Notes: generated by a model not told the origin, from the sequence alone. 53,257 nucleotides of DNA from Sorangiineae bacterium NIC37A_2 (GCA_002085155.1 NASX01000032.1:1-53257), one strand, 5' to 3'. Numbered from the stretch's first letter, positions 27,901 through 36,177 are shown. A program made the numbers and translations.

Positions 27901-28788
27901 CGTAGCTATCCTCTGGACGCAGGGCCTGTCGCTGGCGGGGCAGTCTGCGCGCTCCAGCTCGTCCCGACCCCCGTCACGGGGGCCGCCGAGTGTGTCGATA
28001 ACGCGACGAACTACAAAGATCCAACGTGTTCTGGTTACGACCTCGCGCTTGGAACTCCTTGCAAGATCGACGCAAACATCACGCAGATCCCGGTCTGCAA
28101 TCACGGTACGGGGCCGTTCCCTGCGACGGGCTCATTGCCCGTGCGTATCGCCTATTACCAGGAGAGCCTGGGTCAGCTGGCGATTGATGAACCGACTGTT
28201 CTCCCGAGTGGAATGTGCCCGCAGGTTTCTATCTCCAGCATGTCTCCAATAGCGCCGGGCACGTGCAGGATGATCAACTGCGAGATTCCGGCGGGGCGCC
28301 ACACATTGTTCCTCGATCCTATGAATCCTCCGACCAAGGTTCTCTCCGAGTGCAACAACCGTCGCCTCGACAACTGGTCAGCGACGGACGGGCGAGAGTG
28401 CATTCCCTTCAGCCAGCCGCGGACGGTCGAATACGAGTACGAGGCGGAGTGCCCGGAGGAGTCGAAGGCCCTCTGGGGGAGCTTGACCTGGAATACGACG
28501 ACCCCCGGCGACTCGCGCGTCGTCTTCTCCCTGAAGGCGGGCGACAATGAGGCTGAGCTCGACGCGGCGACCTACGTCGAGGCAGGGATCGCGCAGCGCG
28601 CTCCCGAGGACACCCAGGTCTGCGTGTTCAAGGACACAACCCCCTGTTACGCGGACGTCACCGCGACCCTCGACCTCGGCCGGAACCAACCCCAATTGCT
28701 TCGTCTCAAGGCTGATCTGCTCCCGGGGAACGGAAGCCCGGTTTTGAGGGACTGGGGGATTAGCTACAGTTGCGTCTATGACGAGTGA
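24967..28788 (+). CDS. Giant deposition-domain lipoprotein with Cys modules
   Basis: Start GTG 24967 (AGAGGGGG just upstream) gives 1273 residues; GTG 24973 is also possible. A lipoprotein signal ends at C34 (LVGIMLACSG). Then come the Cys module shared with the preceding gene, a first beta-rich region of Gly/Asn/Val repeats (GSIYSNGNVTVASLNN, GSIFFQNGAG) resembling DUF7305/polymer-forming deposition domains, two cysteine modules with the spacing C-P-x-C-C-x3-W-x4-C (for example MPACCTGSWSADC and MPSCCTTAWTSAC), a second deposition-type domain (from about 770), and a C-terminal beta-sandwich (about 1080-1270). It is probably exposed on the cell surface. Its stop lies 11 bases inside the next gene. 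Confidence 0.75.
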   Translation: MDVTKRSDKQGFLRSRAAAWLFLTSALVGIMLACSGEGGTYLPADGGAEPSVGGPCVEESERACGLTLEVNGDSMTCYRGTQVCEGGVWSPCRDGSVTREPLPSLGFDPTKRRVYANPSLSDPVACGNGQGTGGSGSGGGPSTADFANPCDPGCMHFEENPADLNANGGSSAGPPLEFPPRGCGQSLCIASNGWINPTCDPCAASVIAAHPSCQENWNEQCVFLATTSCKNVTPPTNICDFGLFAETKLTVSNEASANATIGAYGDVEIKAGASTFGSIYSNGNVTVASLNNAPITMKPAGGIFANGSIFFQNGAGADITGSLHAGTTVTMDGIDVLQGNVWAGTNILGNGTVSGGGEARAVGTIGGSITVNPGANKKASYGTAPPAVSLPPKTSGTSIPILPMTSCPMSAGMERTGNQVLSPGVYGAVNANNVELDGQGTYYFYSLKVAQSLVVNMKNQPYSTGFDVRVCNAPAGETAQTAMFNSGAKVVGKNGATNDGNGVLLNPKYLTLYYQSAVKVTMQPDVYWTGIFIAPNAKVEKAAMNTCTVGNPGCPVASPPPNPAILNGTRAAPINGAIWAKEVQVEPKALTRAITSADCNEIEHLPIVSPPACPLEDGARGLKNEPCGSGQDCQANSHCFRPKTGMSCGHSKCVTGTQLPANCDPCVARICKTMPACCTGSWSADCVAAVSTICDAVCQEGDCTQDPCVASTQPIPKTCQDNIGADCIRKTCDAMPSCCTTAWTSACVNKMMEPAICGSISTQKRLCDLAVYATNTYTNGGATITGLTGTAATLDPDPIFAINNAFIPCSTGATTASHGPGGGDLTASQTEQYGTVHMGVGTTLRFQTSGSYYMRQLILDGNNTIQVGNGASVDLVVCGQIRIGANVRMTGLGTAGGAPVRLRIYSNHAGNDAIWFVESSPAFPTSADENIRYGGLFAPNGQIRFGANIQHHGFAWGREVTFLGPSSLTFSSDAQASCRSYPLDAGPVAGGAVCALQLVPTPVTGAAECVDNATNYKDPTCSGYDLALGTPCKIDANITQIPVCNHGTGPFPATGSLPVRIAYYQESLGQLAIDEPTVLPSGMCPQVSISSMSPIAPGTCRMINCEIPAGRHTLFLDPMNPPTKVLSECNNRRLDNWSATDGRECIPFSQPRTVEYEYEAECPEESKALWGSLTWNTTTPGDSRVVFSLKAGDNEAELDAATYVEAGIAQRAPEDTQVCVFKDTTPCYADVTATLDLGRNQPQLLRLKADLLPGNGSPVLRDWGISYSCVYDE

Positions 28789-30493
28789 GCGAGCCCGAGC
28801 TCGAGTCCTACCGCGCGTGCTCGCGGTCGGGTTCGCCTTTGCCCTGACTCCTTCCGCTGGCTGCTCCGGCTCCGGAGACAGCTCCGACTACTACACGTCG
28901 GGAGGTCGCAGCGGGAGTGGAGGACGAGGGGACCCGCTCGGAGGAGAGGGAAACCTCGGCGGCGAACCGTCCGGCGGAGGCTCCGGGGGACGCTCGAGCT
29001 CCGGAGGCGGGAGCGGTGGAGGCTTTACGCCGGAGCCGCTCACTTGTGAGACTCTCGTTTGTCAGGCGGGAACCTGTCGTGAGCGCGAAGACGGTGCGCG
29101 GTGTGATTGCCCCAGCGGGTTCGACGGCATCGACTGCACGGATACGAACGAATGTGGAGACCCTCTCTACTGTGGCGGCTTCCCCTGCCATAACGGATTT
29201 GGCGCTGTCGCTTGTTCGTGTGACACGATGACCGTGAGCGGGGGCTCGCCGCGCGATTGTGTCGACCTCGACGAGTGTGAGCTGTCCCCCTGTCACGAGG
29301 ACGCTGAGTGCGACAACATGTCGCCCGGGTATGCCTGTTCCTGTAAGTCCGGTTTCTTCGGGACGGGCTGGGATTGCGTCGATACAGACCCCTGTGCGGG
29401 CGATCCGTGCGGCGAAGGGACCTGTATTGCAACGAGCGAAGGAGCCGTCTGTCAGTGCCCTCTCGGGACCGGAGGGCCCGATTGCAGCGTGAACTGTGAT
29501 TCGCTCCCGCTCGCTGATGAAAGGCTCCAGGCGGCGGTGTTCAACGCCACGAACCTCTATCCGACGAGCATTGTCCCGGCTCGCGACCTCGCGAGCCTCA
29601 AGACCCTCGATCTGAGCGAGTATCTGGTTGAGAGCCTCGACGGTCTCGAGTGTTGGCCGACTCTCGAGCGTCTCGACGCGCGCATGCTCCGCCTCGATAC
29701 GGGGGCCGATGCGACGCCCCTCGAAGCCCTGGCAAGTCTGACGAACCTTCGCGAGCTCGATCTGAGCTGCAGCACGGGGCTCGACCTGAGCGTCCTCAAA
29801 GGGCACCCGACCCTTACCTCGCTCCGTCTGCATCAAGGGGACTGTGGCCCTGGGGATTTCTCAGTCATGGGTCTCGAAGCGCTCGGGACTTTGCCACGCC
29901 TCGAATCTCTCAACCTTGCCTATGTGTCCCTCGGTTCTGCCGCTGAACTTGGCGGACTCCGAGCTCTTCGCTCCTTGATTCTCGAGGATACAGACCTCGA
30001 CAGCACAGACGGCCTCGAGTCACTTCGATTGCTCTCGGACCTGTCCCTTACGAACAACGACATCACGGACGCTTCCGGTCTCGCAGCACTGACGAACCTG
30101 CGCAATCTGGGCCTCGGCGGGAACAGTCTCCCCAATATCGACTTCGTCACGTCGCTTCGGGAGCTCGAGGTCCTCGACGTGAACGACACGGGCATCGAGT
30201 CGCTCCCCGATCTCTCGAAGCTCTCGCGGTTACGTTGGCTCCGGGGGGGGGGCAACGAGCTCCGAGACCTGACGCCGCTGCTCAAAGCGCCCTCCTTGAT
30301 CCTCTCCGATCTGTCTTCGAACCGCATCGACAGCCTCGAGCCTCTCCGTGGCCAGAACCTGCGCGGCGATCTCACCCTCGACGACAACGCTCCCCTCGAG
30401 GAGGACTGCGACGAAACCCTCAAGATCGAGGCAGAGCTTCGCGTGAGCGGTCTTCGGGTGGTCTCGACCTGTGACGTGCCGGCGGAGGAGTGA
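28778..30493 (+). CDS. Lipoprotein with EGF-like and leucine-rich repeats
   Basis: The 571-residue protein has a signal ending at a likely lipobox (TPSAGCSG), a Gly/Ser-rich linker (residues 35-85), then about four cysteine-rich EGF-like modules (for example DTNECGDPLYCGGFPCHNGFG and DLDECELSPCHEDAECDNMSPGYACSCKSG, the calcium-binding EGF pattern) and eight to nine leucine-rich repeats from residue 260 (LASLKTLDLSEYLVESLDGL, LTNLRELDLSCSTGLDLSVL and so on). Both modules are typical of eukaryotic cell-surface proteins and suggest contact with another protein or cell. It overlaps the upstream lipoprotein gene by 11 bases and meets moeA by one base. Confidence 0.8.
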   Translation: MTSERARARVLPRVLAVGFAFALTPSAGCSGSGDSSDYYTSGGRSGSGGRGDPLGGEGNLGGEPSGGGSGGRSSSGGGSGGGFTPEPLTCETLVCQAGTCREREDGARCDCPSGFDGIDCTDTNECGDPLYCGGFPCHNGFGAVACSCDTMTVSGGSPRDCVDLDECELSPCHEDAECDNMSPGYACSCKSGFFGTGWDCVDTDPCAGDPCGEGTCIATSEGAVCQCPLGTGGPDCSVNCDSLPLADERLQAAVFNATNLYPTSIVPARDLASLKTLDLSEYLVESLDGLECWPTLERLDARMLRLDTGADATPLEALASLTNLRELDLSCSTGLDLSVLKGHPTLTSLRLHQGDCGPGDFSVMGLEALGTLPRLESLNLAYVSLGSAAELGGLRALRSLILEDTDLDSTDGLESLRLLSDLSLTNNDITDASGLAALTNLRNLGLGGNSLPNIDFVTSLRELEVLDVNDTGIESLPDLSKLSRLRWLRGGGNELRDLTPLLKAPSLILSDLSSNRIDSLEPLRGQNLRGDLTLDDNAPLEEDCDETLKIEAELRVSGLRVVSTCDVPAEE

Positions 30494-31713
30494 TGCTCGA
30501 CTTCGATGAGGCCCTCCGGATCTGTCGGGAGCTGGGCCAGGAGCTTGCGCTCCGCGACGCGGAGGAGGTCGACCTGGCAGAGGCTGCGGGCCGCGTCCTC
30601 GCGGAGGACGTGACGGCGCTCTTGCCTGTCCCGCGGGAAGACTACAGCGCGATGGACGGCTACGCGGTGCGATTGGCGGAGGTCGCTCTCGAGCGTCCGA
30701 TGAGGGTGTCCGGGGAGTCGCGCCCGGGGCGTCCGCTCCCGACCTTTGAGCCCGGGGCTGCGATCCGGATTTTTACGGGCGGAGCCGTGCCCTCCGGAGC
30801 GGACGCCGTGATCATGCAGGAGAACGCCCGGCGCGAGGGAGATCAGGTGACGTTTACGAGCCTGCCGCGTCCGTTCGAGAACGTTCGACGGGCGGGCGAG
30901 GACCTCAAGGTCGGAGAGCTCGCTTTGGGCCGAGGCGCGCGGCTCGACGGCGCGAAGTTGAGCCTACTCGCGATGCTCGAGCGCAGGCGCGTGCGGGTCG
31001 TGCGGCGGCCGAAAGTCGCGATCTTGTGCACGGGTGACGAACTCCGACCGCCCCTCGACCTCCGCGAAGTGACGCCGCCTTCGGAGGTGTCTGGACTCGC
31101 GGAGAGCAATAGCTTCGGGCTCAGGGAGCTCTTGCGTCACGCGGGCGGAGCGCCTCTCGAGCGCGTCCTTGTTGCCGACGAGCCGGAGGCGCTCCAGGGA
31201 GAGCTCAAAGGAGCGCTGGAGACATGTGATGCCATTGTGACGGTCGGTGGCGCGAGTGTCGGCGACCACGACTGGGCGAGGCCCGTCCTCACGGGGCTCG
31301 GCGCGCAAATTCTGGTTCCGAAGGTGCGCATGAAGCCGGGCAAGCCCTTCTTCTTGGCGAACTGTCGCGGCGTTCCCATCGTTGGCCTCCCGGGCAACCC
31401 GAGCTCCGCGCACATCACCTTCGCGCTCCTCGGCGTACCTTTTGTGAGGGCCCTGTCCGGAGCGACAGAGAGTGAACAGGAGCTCCTCAAGGTCCGCCTT
31501 CCCCTTCTGACCCCCTTTCGCCAGAAGCCCGGCCGCCGCAACTTTCTTCGAGCCCGTGTCGGCGCGTCGGGCGTCGAGATCCTCGAAAACCAGGCTTCGG
31601 GCGCCGCGACCTCCCTTGCCTGGGCGAACGCGCTCGTAGTGGTGCCCGAAGAGGTGAGTCAGCTTGCCGCCCGGGATCTGGTCGAAGTGGTTCTGCTGGG
31701 AGGGCTCGGGTGA
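30493..31713 (+). CDS. moeA: Molybdopterin molybdenumtransferase
   Basis: MoeA inserts molybdate into adenylylated molybdopterin, the last common step of molybdenum cofactor synthesis. The start is ATG 30493 with GGAGGAG three to nine bases upstream. Motifs: YSAMDGYAV near residue 50, FTGGAVPSGADAVIMQE, CTGDELRPP (residue 180), VGGASVGDHD, MKPGKPFF and GLPGNPSSA. Length 406 is standard. It touches the LRR lipoprotein stop, so co-translation occurs even though the functions seem unrelated. mobA follows after 58 bp. Confidence 0.95.
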   Translation: MLDFDEALRICRELGQELALRDAEEVDLAEAAGRVLAEDVTALLPVPREDYSAMDGYAVRLAEVALERPMRVSGESRPGRPLPTFEPGAAIRIFTGGAVPSGADAVIMQENARREGDQVTFTSLPRPFENVRRAGEDLKVGELALGRGARLDGAKLSLLAMLERRRVRVVRRPKVAILCTGDELRPPLDLREVTPPSEVSGLAESNSFGLRELLRHAGGAPLERVLVADEPEALQGELKGALETCDAIVTVGGASVGDHDWARPVLTGLGAQILVPKVRMKPGKPFFLANCRGVPIVGLPGNPSSAHITFALLGVPFVRALSGATESEQELLKVRLPLLTPFRQKPGRRNFLRARVGASGVEILENQASGAATSLAWANALVVVPEEVSQLAARDLVEVVLLGGLG

Positions 31714-31771
31714 GCAGCTTCGAGCAGACGACAGGCGGCCGAGGGCGAGGCGTACGCTTTGAGGCGCTGAA

Positions 31772-32428
31772 ATGACGCTCCTGGTCGGAATCTTCATCGG
31801 CGGCGGGTCGACGCGCATGGGGAGGACCAAGGGGCTCCTGGTCGCGACCCAAGGGAGCGCGGCGGAGCCGCGCGGGGACTCTTCGCGCTCGTCGGCCCCT
31901 TCCGGGCACTGGGGCTCCAGGGAAGGGGAGACGATCGTCGAGCGTACATTTCGGATTGTGCAGTCGGCGCTCCCGGCGGTGCCCGTCGTCCTCGTCGGAG
32001 ATCGAGACGAGTTCGATGGGCTTTGTCTCGAGCGCATCCGCGATGCCCAGCCGAATACGGGACCGCTCGGCGGACTGGTCGGGTTGCTCCGGTCCGCGAA
32101 GGAGCGCGGAGTTTCGCACATCCTCGCGCTCGGCTCGGACTTTCCCTACCTCACAGAGAGCTTACTTGTCCGGCTCGCGACGACACAGTCGAATGCCGCC
32201 GTGCTCGCGCCCTTTTTAGATAACCGCTACCAGCCGCTCGTCGCGCGTTACGCGGTCACGACGCTCGGGCATTTTGAGGCCTGTCTCGAAGCGACGAGCT
32301 ATGGCCTCCAGAGGCCTCTCAGGGAGCTCGATGCGGCCATGTTCGAACTCGAGGCCGTCGATCCAGAGGCGCTCGTCGACTGGGATACACCGGAGGACGT
32401 GCTGAGAGGGCGCTCAGGGGACGGTTGA
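31772..32428 (+). CDS. mobA: Molybdenum cofactor guanylyltransferase
   Basis: MobA joins GTP to Mo-molybdopterin to make the bis-MGD form used by DMSO-reductase-type enzymes such as nitrate reductases. The protein (218 residues) has the GTP-binding loop GGGSTRMGRTKGLL at the N-terminus, LGSDFPYLTESLL (substrate-binding Asp) and the closing VDWDTPEDV. A 30-residue Ser/Gly/Arg insertion follows the G-loop. It belongs with moeA, and its presence implies a bis-MGD enzyme in this organism. Confidence 0.9.
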   Translation: MTLLVGIFIGGGSTRMGRTKGLLVATQGSAAEPRGDSSRSSAPSGHWGSREGETIVERTFRIVQSALPAVPVVLVGDRDEFDGLCLERIRDAQPNTGPLGGLVGLLRSAKERGVSHILALGSDFPYLTESLLVRLATTQSNAAVLAPFLDNRYQPLVARYAVTTLGHFEACLEATSYGLQRPLRELDAAMFELEAVDPEALVDWDTPEDVLRGRSGDG

Positions 32429-32438
32429 GCGTGACGCC

Positions 32439-32520
32439 AGGCGGGCTTCGGTGAGGCGGTGAGGGCGGGCGAAGGCTCGGTTGGGAGTTTTTGGAGGTGA
32501 TGGACCGGGGCCACAAGAAG
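32439..32520 (+). repeat. Interspersed repeat, copy B
   Basis: Contains GCGGTGAGG, GAAGGCTCGG (32471-32480) and GTGATGGACCGGGGCCA (32497-32513), in the same order as copies at 9151 and 46645. The spacing between blocks differs by a few bases. Confidence 0.7.
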
Positions 32521-32552
32521 AAAACGCCGTTTCATCGAGTCTTCGCTTGAGC

Positions 32553-32690
32553 CTCGATTGTGAGCTAAAAGTTACAAGTTTTCGGTTAGCTCTCGATTGT
32601 GAGCGAAAAGGCACAAGGGAGCGCGGGGGCGGGCACTTTGTTCCAGCCTCGAATGTGAGAGACAGGTTACAAGGGAGCGCGGAGGCGGGG
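32553..32690 (+). repeat. Three imperfect direct repeats, TCGATTGTGAGC type
   Basis: Units start at 32553, 32592 and 32648. The core TCGA(T/A)TGTGAG is followed by an A-rich stretch and (T)ACAAG. Copies 2 and 3 continue into GGAGCGCGG(G/A)GGCGGG. Spacing is 39 and 56 bases, so this is not a CRISPR array. It could be a set of protein-binding sites or a decayed tandem repeat. Confidence 0.7.
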
Positions 32691-32811
32691 AATGCGCCGG
32701 ATGGTGACTTTGCCACCGGCGCCTGAGGCGACGCCGCGTCCCATCTCGTGCGGACCGAAGACGGCGACCCGGCTGAACTCGCCTTTCGCAAGACAGAAGG
32801 TGGCATGAACT

Positions 32812-33957
32812 ATGCTCTCTCGGACGAGTATGAGCACTTGGGGAGCGAATGGGGAGTGTCGTCGGGGCAAGCGGGTCGTACTGTTGGCACAGATTGGCAC
32901 ACTGGCCTTGGGGTTGGCCTTTGCGGGCTGTGGCGGTGGGGGACCGGCGGCAGGAGACGGGGATCGGGAGCAAGACAGCGGGAGCGGCGGCAAGTCGAGC
33001 GGCGGCGCGCCGGGCTCGGGAGCGAGCGGGGGAGAAGGCGGACGCGCCTCAGGAGGCGCGGGTGGTGGCGGGGGAGACGCGGCGGACGGGGCCGGCGCAG
33101 GGGGGAGCGGGACGGGCGGCGGGGAGAACTCCTTTCGGGCCTGTCCGGGGACTCCGGAACCTGTTGAGCCGGTCGCGGGCTGTCGCCGCCATCAGGAATG
33201 CATGTTTGGAGAGTGCCGGGAGGAATACGTCGACAACAGTGGAGTGTGCGGCGCGTGTTTCAGTGTTCCGAACGCTTGCAGTTCGAGAGCTCAGTGTGCC
33301 GAGGGGATGGCGTGTGTGCCCGCTTCATCCGACTCCGAGACTTGCCCGTGTCCGGGACAGAAGCATTGTGTGCTTGGCTGCACGAGCGGCTCGTGCGCGC
33401 CCGGTTATGTCTGTGGGAGTGAGCTTCAGTGTGTTCCGGGTTCGTGCGTCACAGACGGATATGTTTGTCGAGAAGGCGAAGTTTGTGACCCTGAGCGCTC
33501 GACGCAGCCTCACGGATGTTTGCCCGCCTCGTGCGTGACGGACGACTACGAGTGCGCGGCGGACCGGGTTTGTGACGAGGGAGCGCCGGGTGCGGATATT
33601 CATGGATGCCGCATTCGTGCCTGCAGCGAGGGCACAGAGTGTTCTCCGGAGCGCACTTGCGATCCGGGGGCGGCGGGCGTGGACCAGTATGGCTGTCGAG
33701 AGCGGTTTTGCGAGGGGGAAGGATACAAGTGCGCTGAGGGGTACGTCTGTGAACCGGCGCATCAGGATGCGGATAAGAAGGGGTGCAGGAAGATCCTCTG
33801 TACGGAGGGGGCAGAGTGTCCCGTGAACATGGATTGCCCCGAGAGCGGTCATTGTACCCGGCGGTCCTGCGAGGTGGACTCGGAGTGTGAGTGTGGCGCC
33901 TGCGTTCTGGGTCATTGCCACGAAAGGCTCTTCTACTGTGTGAGTTTGCCTTCGTGA
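32812..33957 (+). CDS. Cysteine-rich lipoprotein
   Basis: The 381-residue product has a long basic N-terminus before the lipoprotein signal (QIGTLALGLAFAGCGG); a start at ATG 32830 is equally possible. After a Gly/Ser/Ala linker (residues 45-100) there are about 40 cysteines in repeated short modules of the form SCVTDGYVCREGEVCDPE, SCVTDDYECAADRVCDEG, ACSEGTECSPERTCDPG and FCEGEGYKCAEGYVCEP, each about 35 residues with conserved GC. These knot-like modules look disulfide-bonded and extracellular. No enzymatic domain is visible. An adhesion or stalk role is inference. Confidence 0.7.
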   Translation: MLSRTSMSTWGANGECRRGKRVVLLAQIGTLALGLAFAGCGGGGPAAGDGDREQDSGSGGKSSGGAPGSGASGGEGGRASGGAGGGGGDAADGAGAGGSGTGGGENSFRACPGTPEPVEPVAGCRRHQECMFGECREEYVDNSGVCGACFSVPNACSSRAQCAEGMACVPASSDSETCPCPGQKHCVLGCTSGSCAPGYVCGSELQCVPGSCVTDGYVCREGEVCDPERSTQPHGCLPASCVTDDYECAADRVCDEGAPGADIHGCRIRACSEGTECSPERTCDPGAAGVDQYGCRERFCEGEGYKCAEGYVCEPAHQDADKKGCRKILCTEGAECPVNMDCPESGHCTRRSCEVDSECECGACVLGHCHERLFYCVSLPS

Positions 33958-34229
33958 GTCCGAGCTCCGTGGGAATGCGTGAACGAGCTCGGGGGCGGCT
34001 GTGAGCTCGGGGGATGCGTGTGAGCTCAAGGGGCGCGTTGGGTGAGCTCGGGAGCGCGGGGGTCTCGGGAATGAGAAAGAAAGGCGCGCCGCCGTGAGAA
34101 GGCGCGCCGACTGATGCGTGAGCGGGGGAGCGTGAAGCTGGCTTCGTTCACCTGTCGGGCGTGTGAAGCCGGCTTCGGGTTCGCCGGGGGAGCGTGAAGC
34201 CAGCTTCAAGCGGGGGAATAGCGCGCCTC
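33958..34229. repeat. Palindrome-rich gap between convergent lipoprotein genes
   Basis: Four degenerate copies of GTGAGCTCGGGGG open the region. Two GGCGCGCC palindromes (34083-34090 and 34101-34108) follow, then three 12-base elements: GAAGCTGGCTTC (34134-34145), GAAGCCGGCTTC (34165-34176, self-complementary) and GAAGCCAGCTTC (34196-34207). The first and third are exact reverse complements and could pair into a long hairpin. It may serve as a two-way terminator. Confidence 0.6.
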
Positions 34230-35948
34230 TCAGAGCCAGATGCTGAAGAAGTAGGTCTTTCCAAGGTCGGTTCCGTAGGCGATGAGCCGGTTGGCTTTTT
34301 TGTCCCAGACAGGTTCCTCCCAATGGAAGCGATCGAATGCGGGCAAAGGAGCGTAGTAGGCGTCGCTGAGGGCGCTGACGTTGGCGGCGCCGGACTCTCC
34401 GAAAGAGGAGATCGCCTGACCTTCGCGGTCAAACATGCGGAATGTAGTGACAGGATGGCGACTGTTATCGTCTTCGATTGTGAGGAGGCGGTCGCCCTCG
34501 AGCACTTGCAAGGCGCGGATGCGAGGAGGGAGCGGGTGATAGGTCATGATGCCCTCAGGGTCAGCATCAGACGGGGTCCAGACCGCCAAGGTCACTTCGA
34601 GAGAGCTACCCCGCAGCAGGAGGACGAACCCATCGTCACTCAGCACGTCGAAATCGATGACGGTCGTGTCGCCGAGGTGCAGATCGCCTTCCTTCGCGAA
34701 GCTCGCATCGACGCTGCCATCGGGGAGCAGACGACGGACCTTGGGGAGATACTCTTCGCGGACGTAGATGACGCGCCCCTGGGAATCGATTCGAGCATGA
34801 GTCGGCTCGTAGCTATGGAAGTGAAGGTTTCTCTCACGGAAGGAGGTGATAGCGGGGCCGCTCGCCTCGAAGAGCTGGACGTGGCTTCCGGGGTCCTCCC
34901 AGAGCGCGGTGATGAGGACTTGGTCGCCGCGGCGGTAGAAGGCCTGAGGGTCAGTCGGCTCGAGGGGGACGTAATCGATCTCGACGATTCCGGTCCAAGC
35001 TGCGTTGCGCGCACCTGAGCCGCGGATGTGGAGGAACGAAGAATAAGGTGCGAACTCGGCCGGCTGCGCGGCGAGGACGCCATCCTCCATCCCGATCATC
35101 GGACCGATGAATTGGAGCTTGGGCAACGAAAAGGACTCATCCAGCCTTCCCTCGTGATCGAACCGAATGAGGGTCTTTTCGTTCCGGAAGTAGACAAACC
35201 CCGCGTCATCGACAGCGGCCCTCGCTTCGTACCCGGTGCCCATCCAGGGCGACTCCCGATCTCCGAACGTCAAATCGCGCGTCCCGGGGGCGCCGCGTAC
35301 GCGGAAGGTCACTGGAATTTCGACGCTGAGGGAGCCATCGCTGCTCTCGGCGAGGATCGTCGCGTCGTAGTAGCCCTGCTCGAGGTCAAAGGCCGCCGCG
35401 ACCTTGAGGGAGACTTCGTCCTCCTTCGGTGCGGCGAAGAGGCGTGCGCCCGTGAAATCGTCGGAGTCCTTCAAACTCACGATGACGGTTCCTTCGAAGG
35501 CGCCCTGGCGCTCGATGAGCACGTTCACATCGACAGTGCCGCCGGGCAGAACATCGAAGAGCGTGCCCTTCACGCGCCCCTCGATCGCGCCGGGATCGGG
35601 CTCAGCTTCTGGCTGTCCGCCGCTTCCGTTGGCTTTCTTCCCGCCGCTTCCGGAATCGCCGCCTGCTGTGCCGCTCTTGCCGCCGGAGCCGAGGTTGCCC
35701 CCAAGGCCGCCGGAGCCCTTTCCGGAGTTCTTGCCGCCAGAGCCCTTGCCCCCTGAGCCTTTTCCACCGGACGCGCCGTCATCGTCGTCAGCTCCGGGCT
35801 CGCCGCCGCCATCGTCGGCGCAGCCGCCTTCGGTGCAGAAGTCGCTGTCTTCACAGGCAACTGTCACGAGGGCGGAGGCGAGGAGCGCTGCGAGAACTCC
35901 GGACTGAGAACGGCGGATCAGTTTTGAGAAACGGTTTTCAAGATTCAT
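34230..35948 (-). CDS. Lipoprotein with Gly/Ser linker and beta-propeller
   Basis: The 572-residue protein has a signal with lipobox TVAC (ALVTVACEDS), a short Cys-containing acidic stretch, a linker of many SGGKGSGGK repeats (residues 55-115) and then beta-rich sequence. Residues 120-215 look like a beta-sandwich (GTVDVNVLIERQGAFEGTVIVSLKD). The rest reads as a propeller of the delta-60/NHL type (YFRNEKTLIRFDHEGRLDESF, RRLLPDGSVDASFAKEGDLHLGDTTVIDFDVLSDDGFVLLLRG). Surface scaffold is the likely role; no ligand is known. It faces the Cys-rich lipoprotein gene. Confidence 0.65.
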   Translation of the reverse strand: MNLENRFSKLIRRSQSGVLAALLASALVTVACEDSDFCTEGGCADDGGGEPGADDDDGASGGKGSGGKGSGGKNSGKGSGGLGGNLGSGGKSGTAGGDSGSGGKKANGSGGQPEAEPDPGAIEGRVKGTLFDVLPGGTVDVNVLIERQGAFEGTVIVSLKDSDDFTGARLFAAPKEDEVSLKVAAAFDLEQGYYDATILAESSDGSLSVEIPVTFRVRGAPGTRDLTFGDRESPWMGTGYEARAAVDDAGFVYFRNEKTLIRFDHEGRLDESFSLPKLQFIGPMIGMEDGVLAAQPAEFAPYSSFLHIRGSGARNAAWTGIVEIDYVPLEPTDPQAFYRRGDQVLITALWEDPGSHVQLFEASGPAITSFRERNLHFHSYEPTHARIDSQGRVIYVREEYLPKVRRLLPDGSVDASFAKEGDLHLGDTTVIDFDVLSDDGFVLLLRGSSLEVTLAVWTPSDADPEGIMTYHPLPPRIRALQVLEGDRLLTIEDDNSRHPVTTFRMFDREGQAISSFGESGAANVSALSDAYYAPLPAFDRFHWEEPVWDKKANRLIAYGTDLGKTYFFSIWL

Positions 35949-36079
35949 GACGACTCCGTGAGTGCTTCGAGGAGGAAGAACGAAGGGGCCTCTTCAGAGA
36001 TTGCCCCGAGGTGCGGCGTGGTTCGGCCGGAGCTCCCGCCCGTTGCGCAAAAAATAAGAGAAGGCCGCAAGCCGAGGGG

Positions 36080-36110
36080 CGAGGACAAAGAAGGGGGTTA
36101 CCCCCGGGCT
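36080..36110 (-). terminator. Probable Rho-independent terminator after moaE
   Basis: On the minus strand, GGGGG-TAA-CCCCC (from 36105 to 36093) is followed by TTCTTTGT. The hairpin lies about 73 bases past the moaE stop and would end the moaC-moaE transcript. The T-tract is interrupted, so strength is uncertain. Confidence 0.45.
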
Positions 36111-36177
36111 CTCCTCCCGCCCCGGAGCTCGACGGCGCGGAAGCTATCACGGCATTTTCGTCGCGCCAGACGCTCGA

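Larger units (their letters stand above)
32429..32811. other. Repeat-rich intergenic region after mobA
   Basis: No gene is supported. It holds interspersed repeat copy B (32439-32520) and three imperfect direct repeats of CTCGATTGTGAGC-AAAAG-(T)ACAAG: 32553-32578, 32592-32633 and 32648-32690, of which copies 2 and 3 extend into GGGAGCGCGGGGGCGGG-type sequence. The region directly precedes the Cys-rich lipoprotein gene and may hold its promoter. Confidence 0.65.

Noticed and set aside
32553-32690. Possible CRISPR array from three repeats
   Set aside because: Only three imperfect copies with unequal spacing (39 and 56) and variable unit length; no cas genes.
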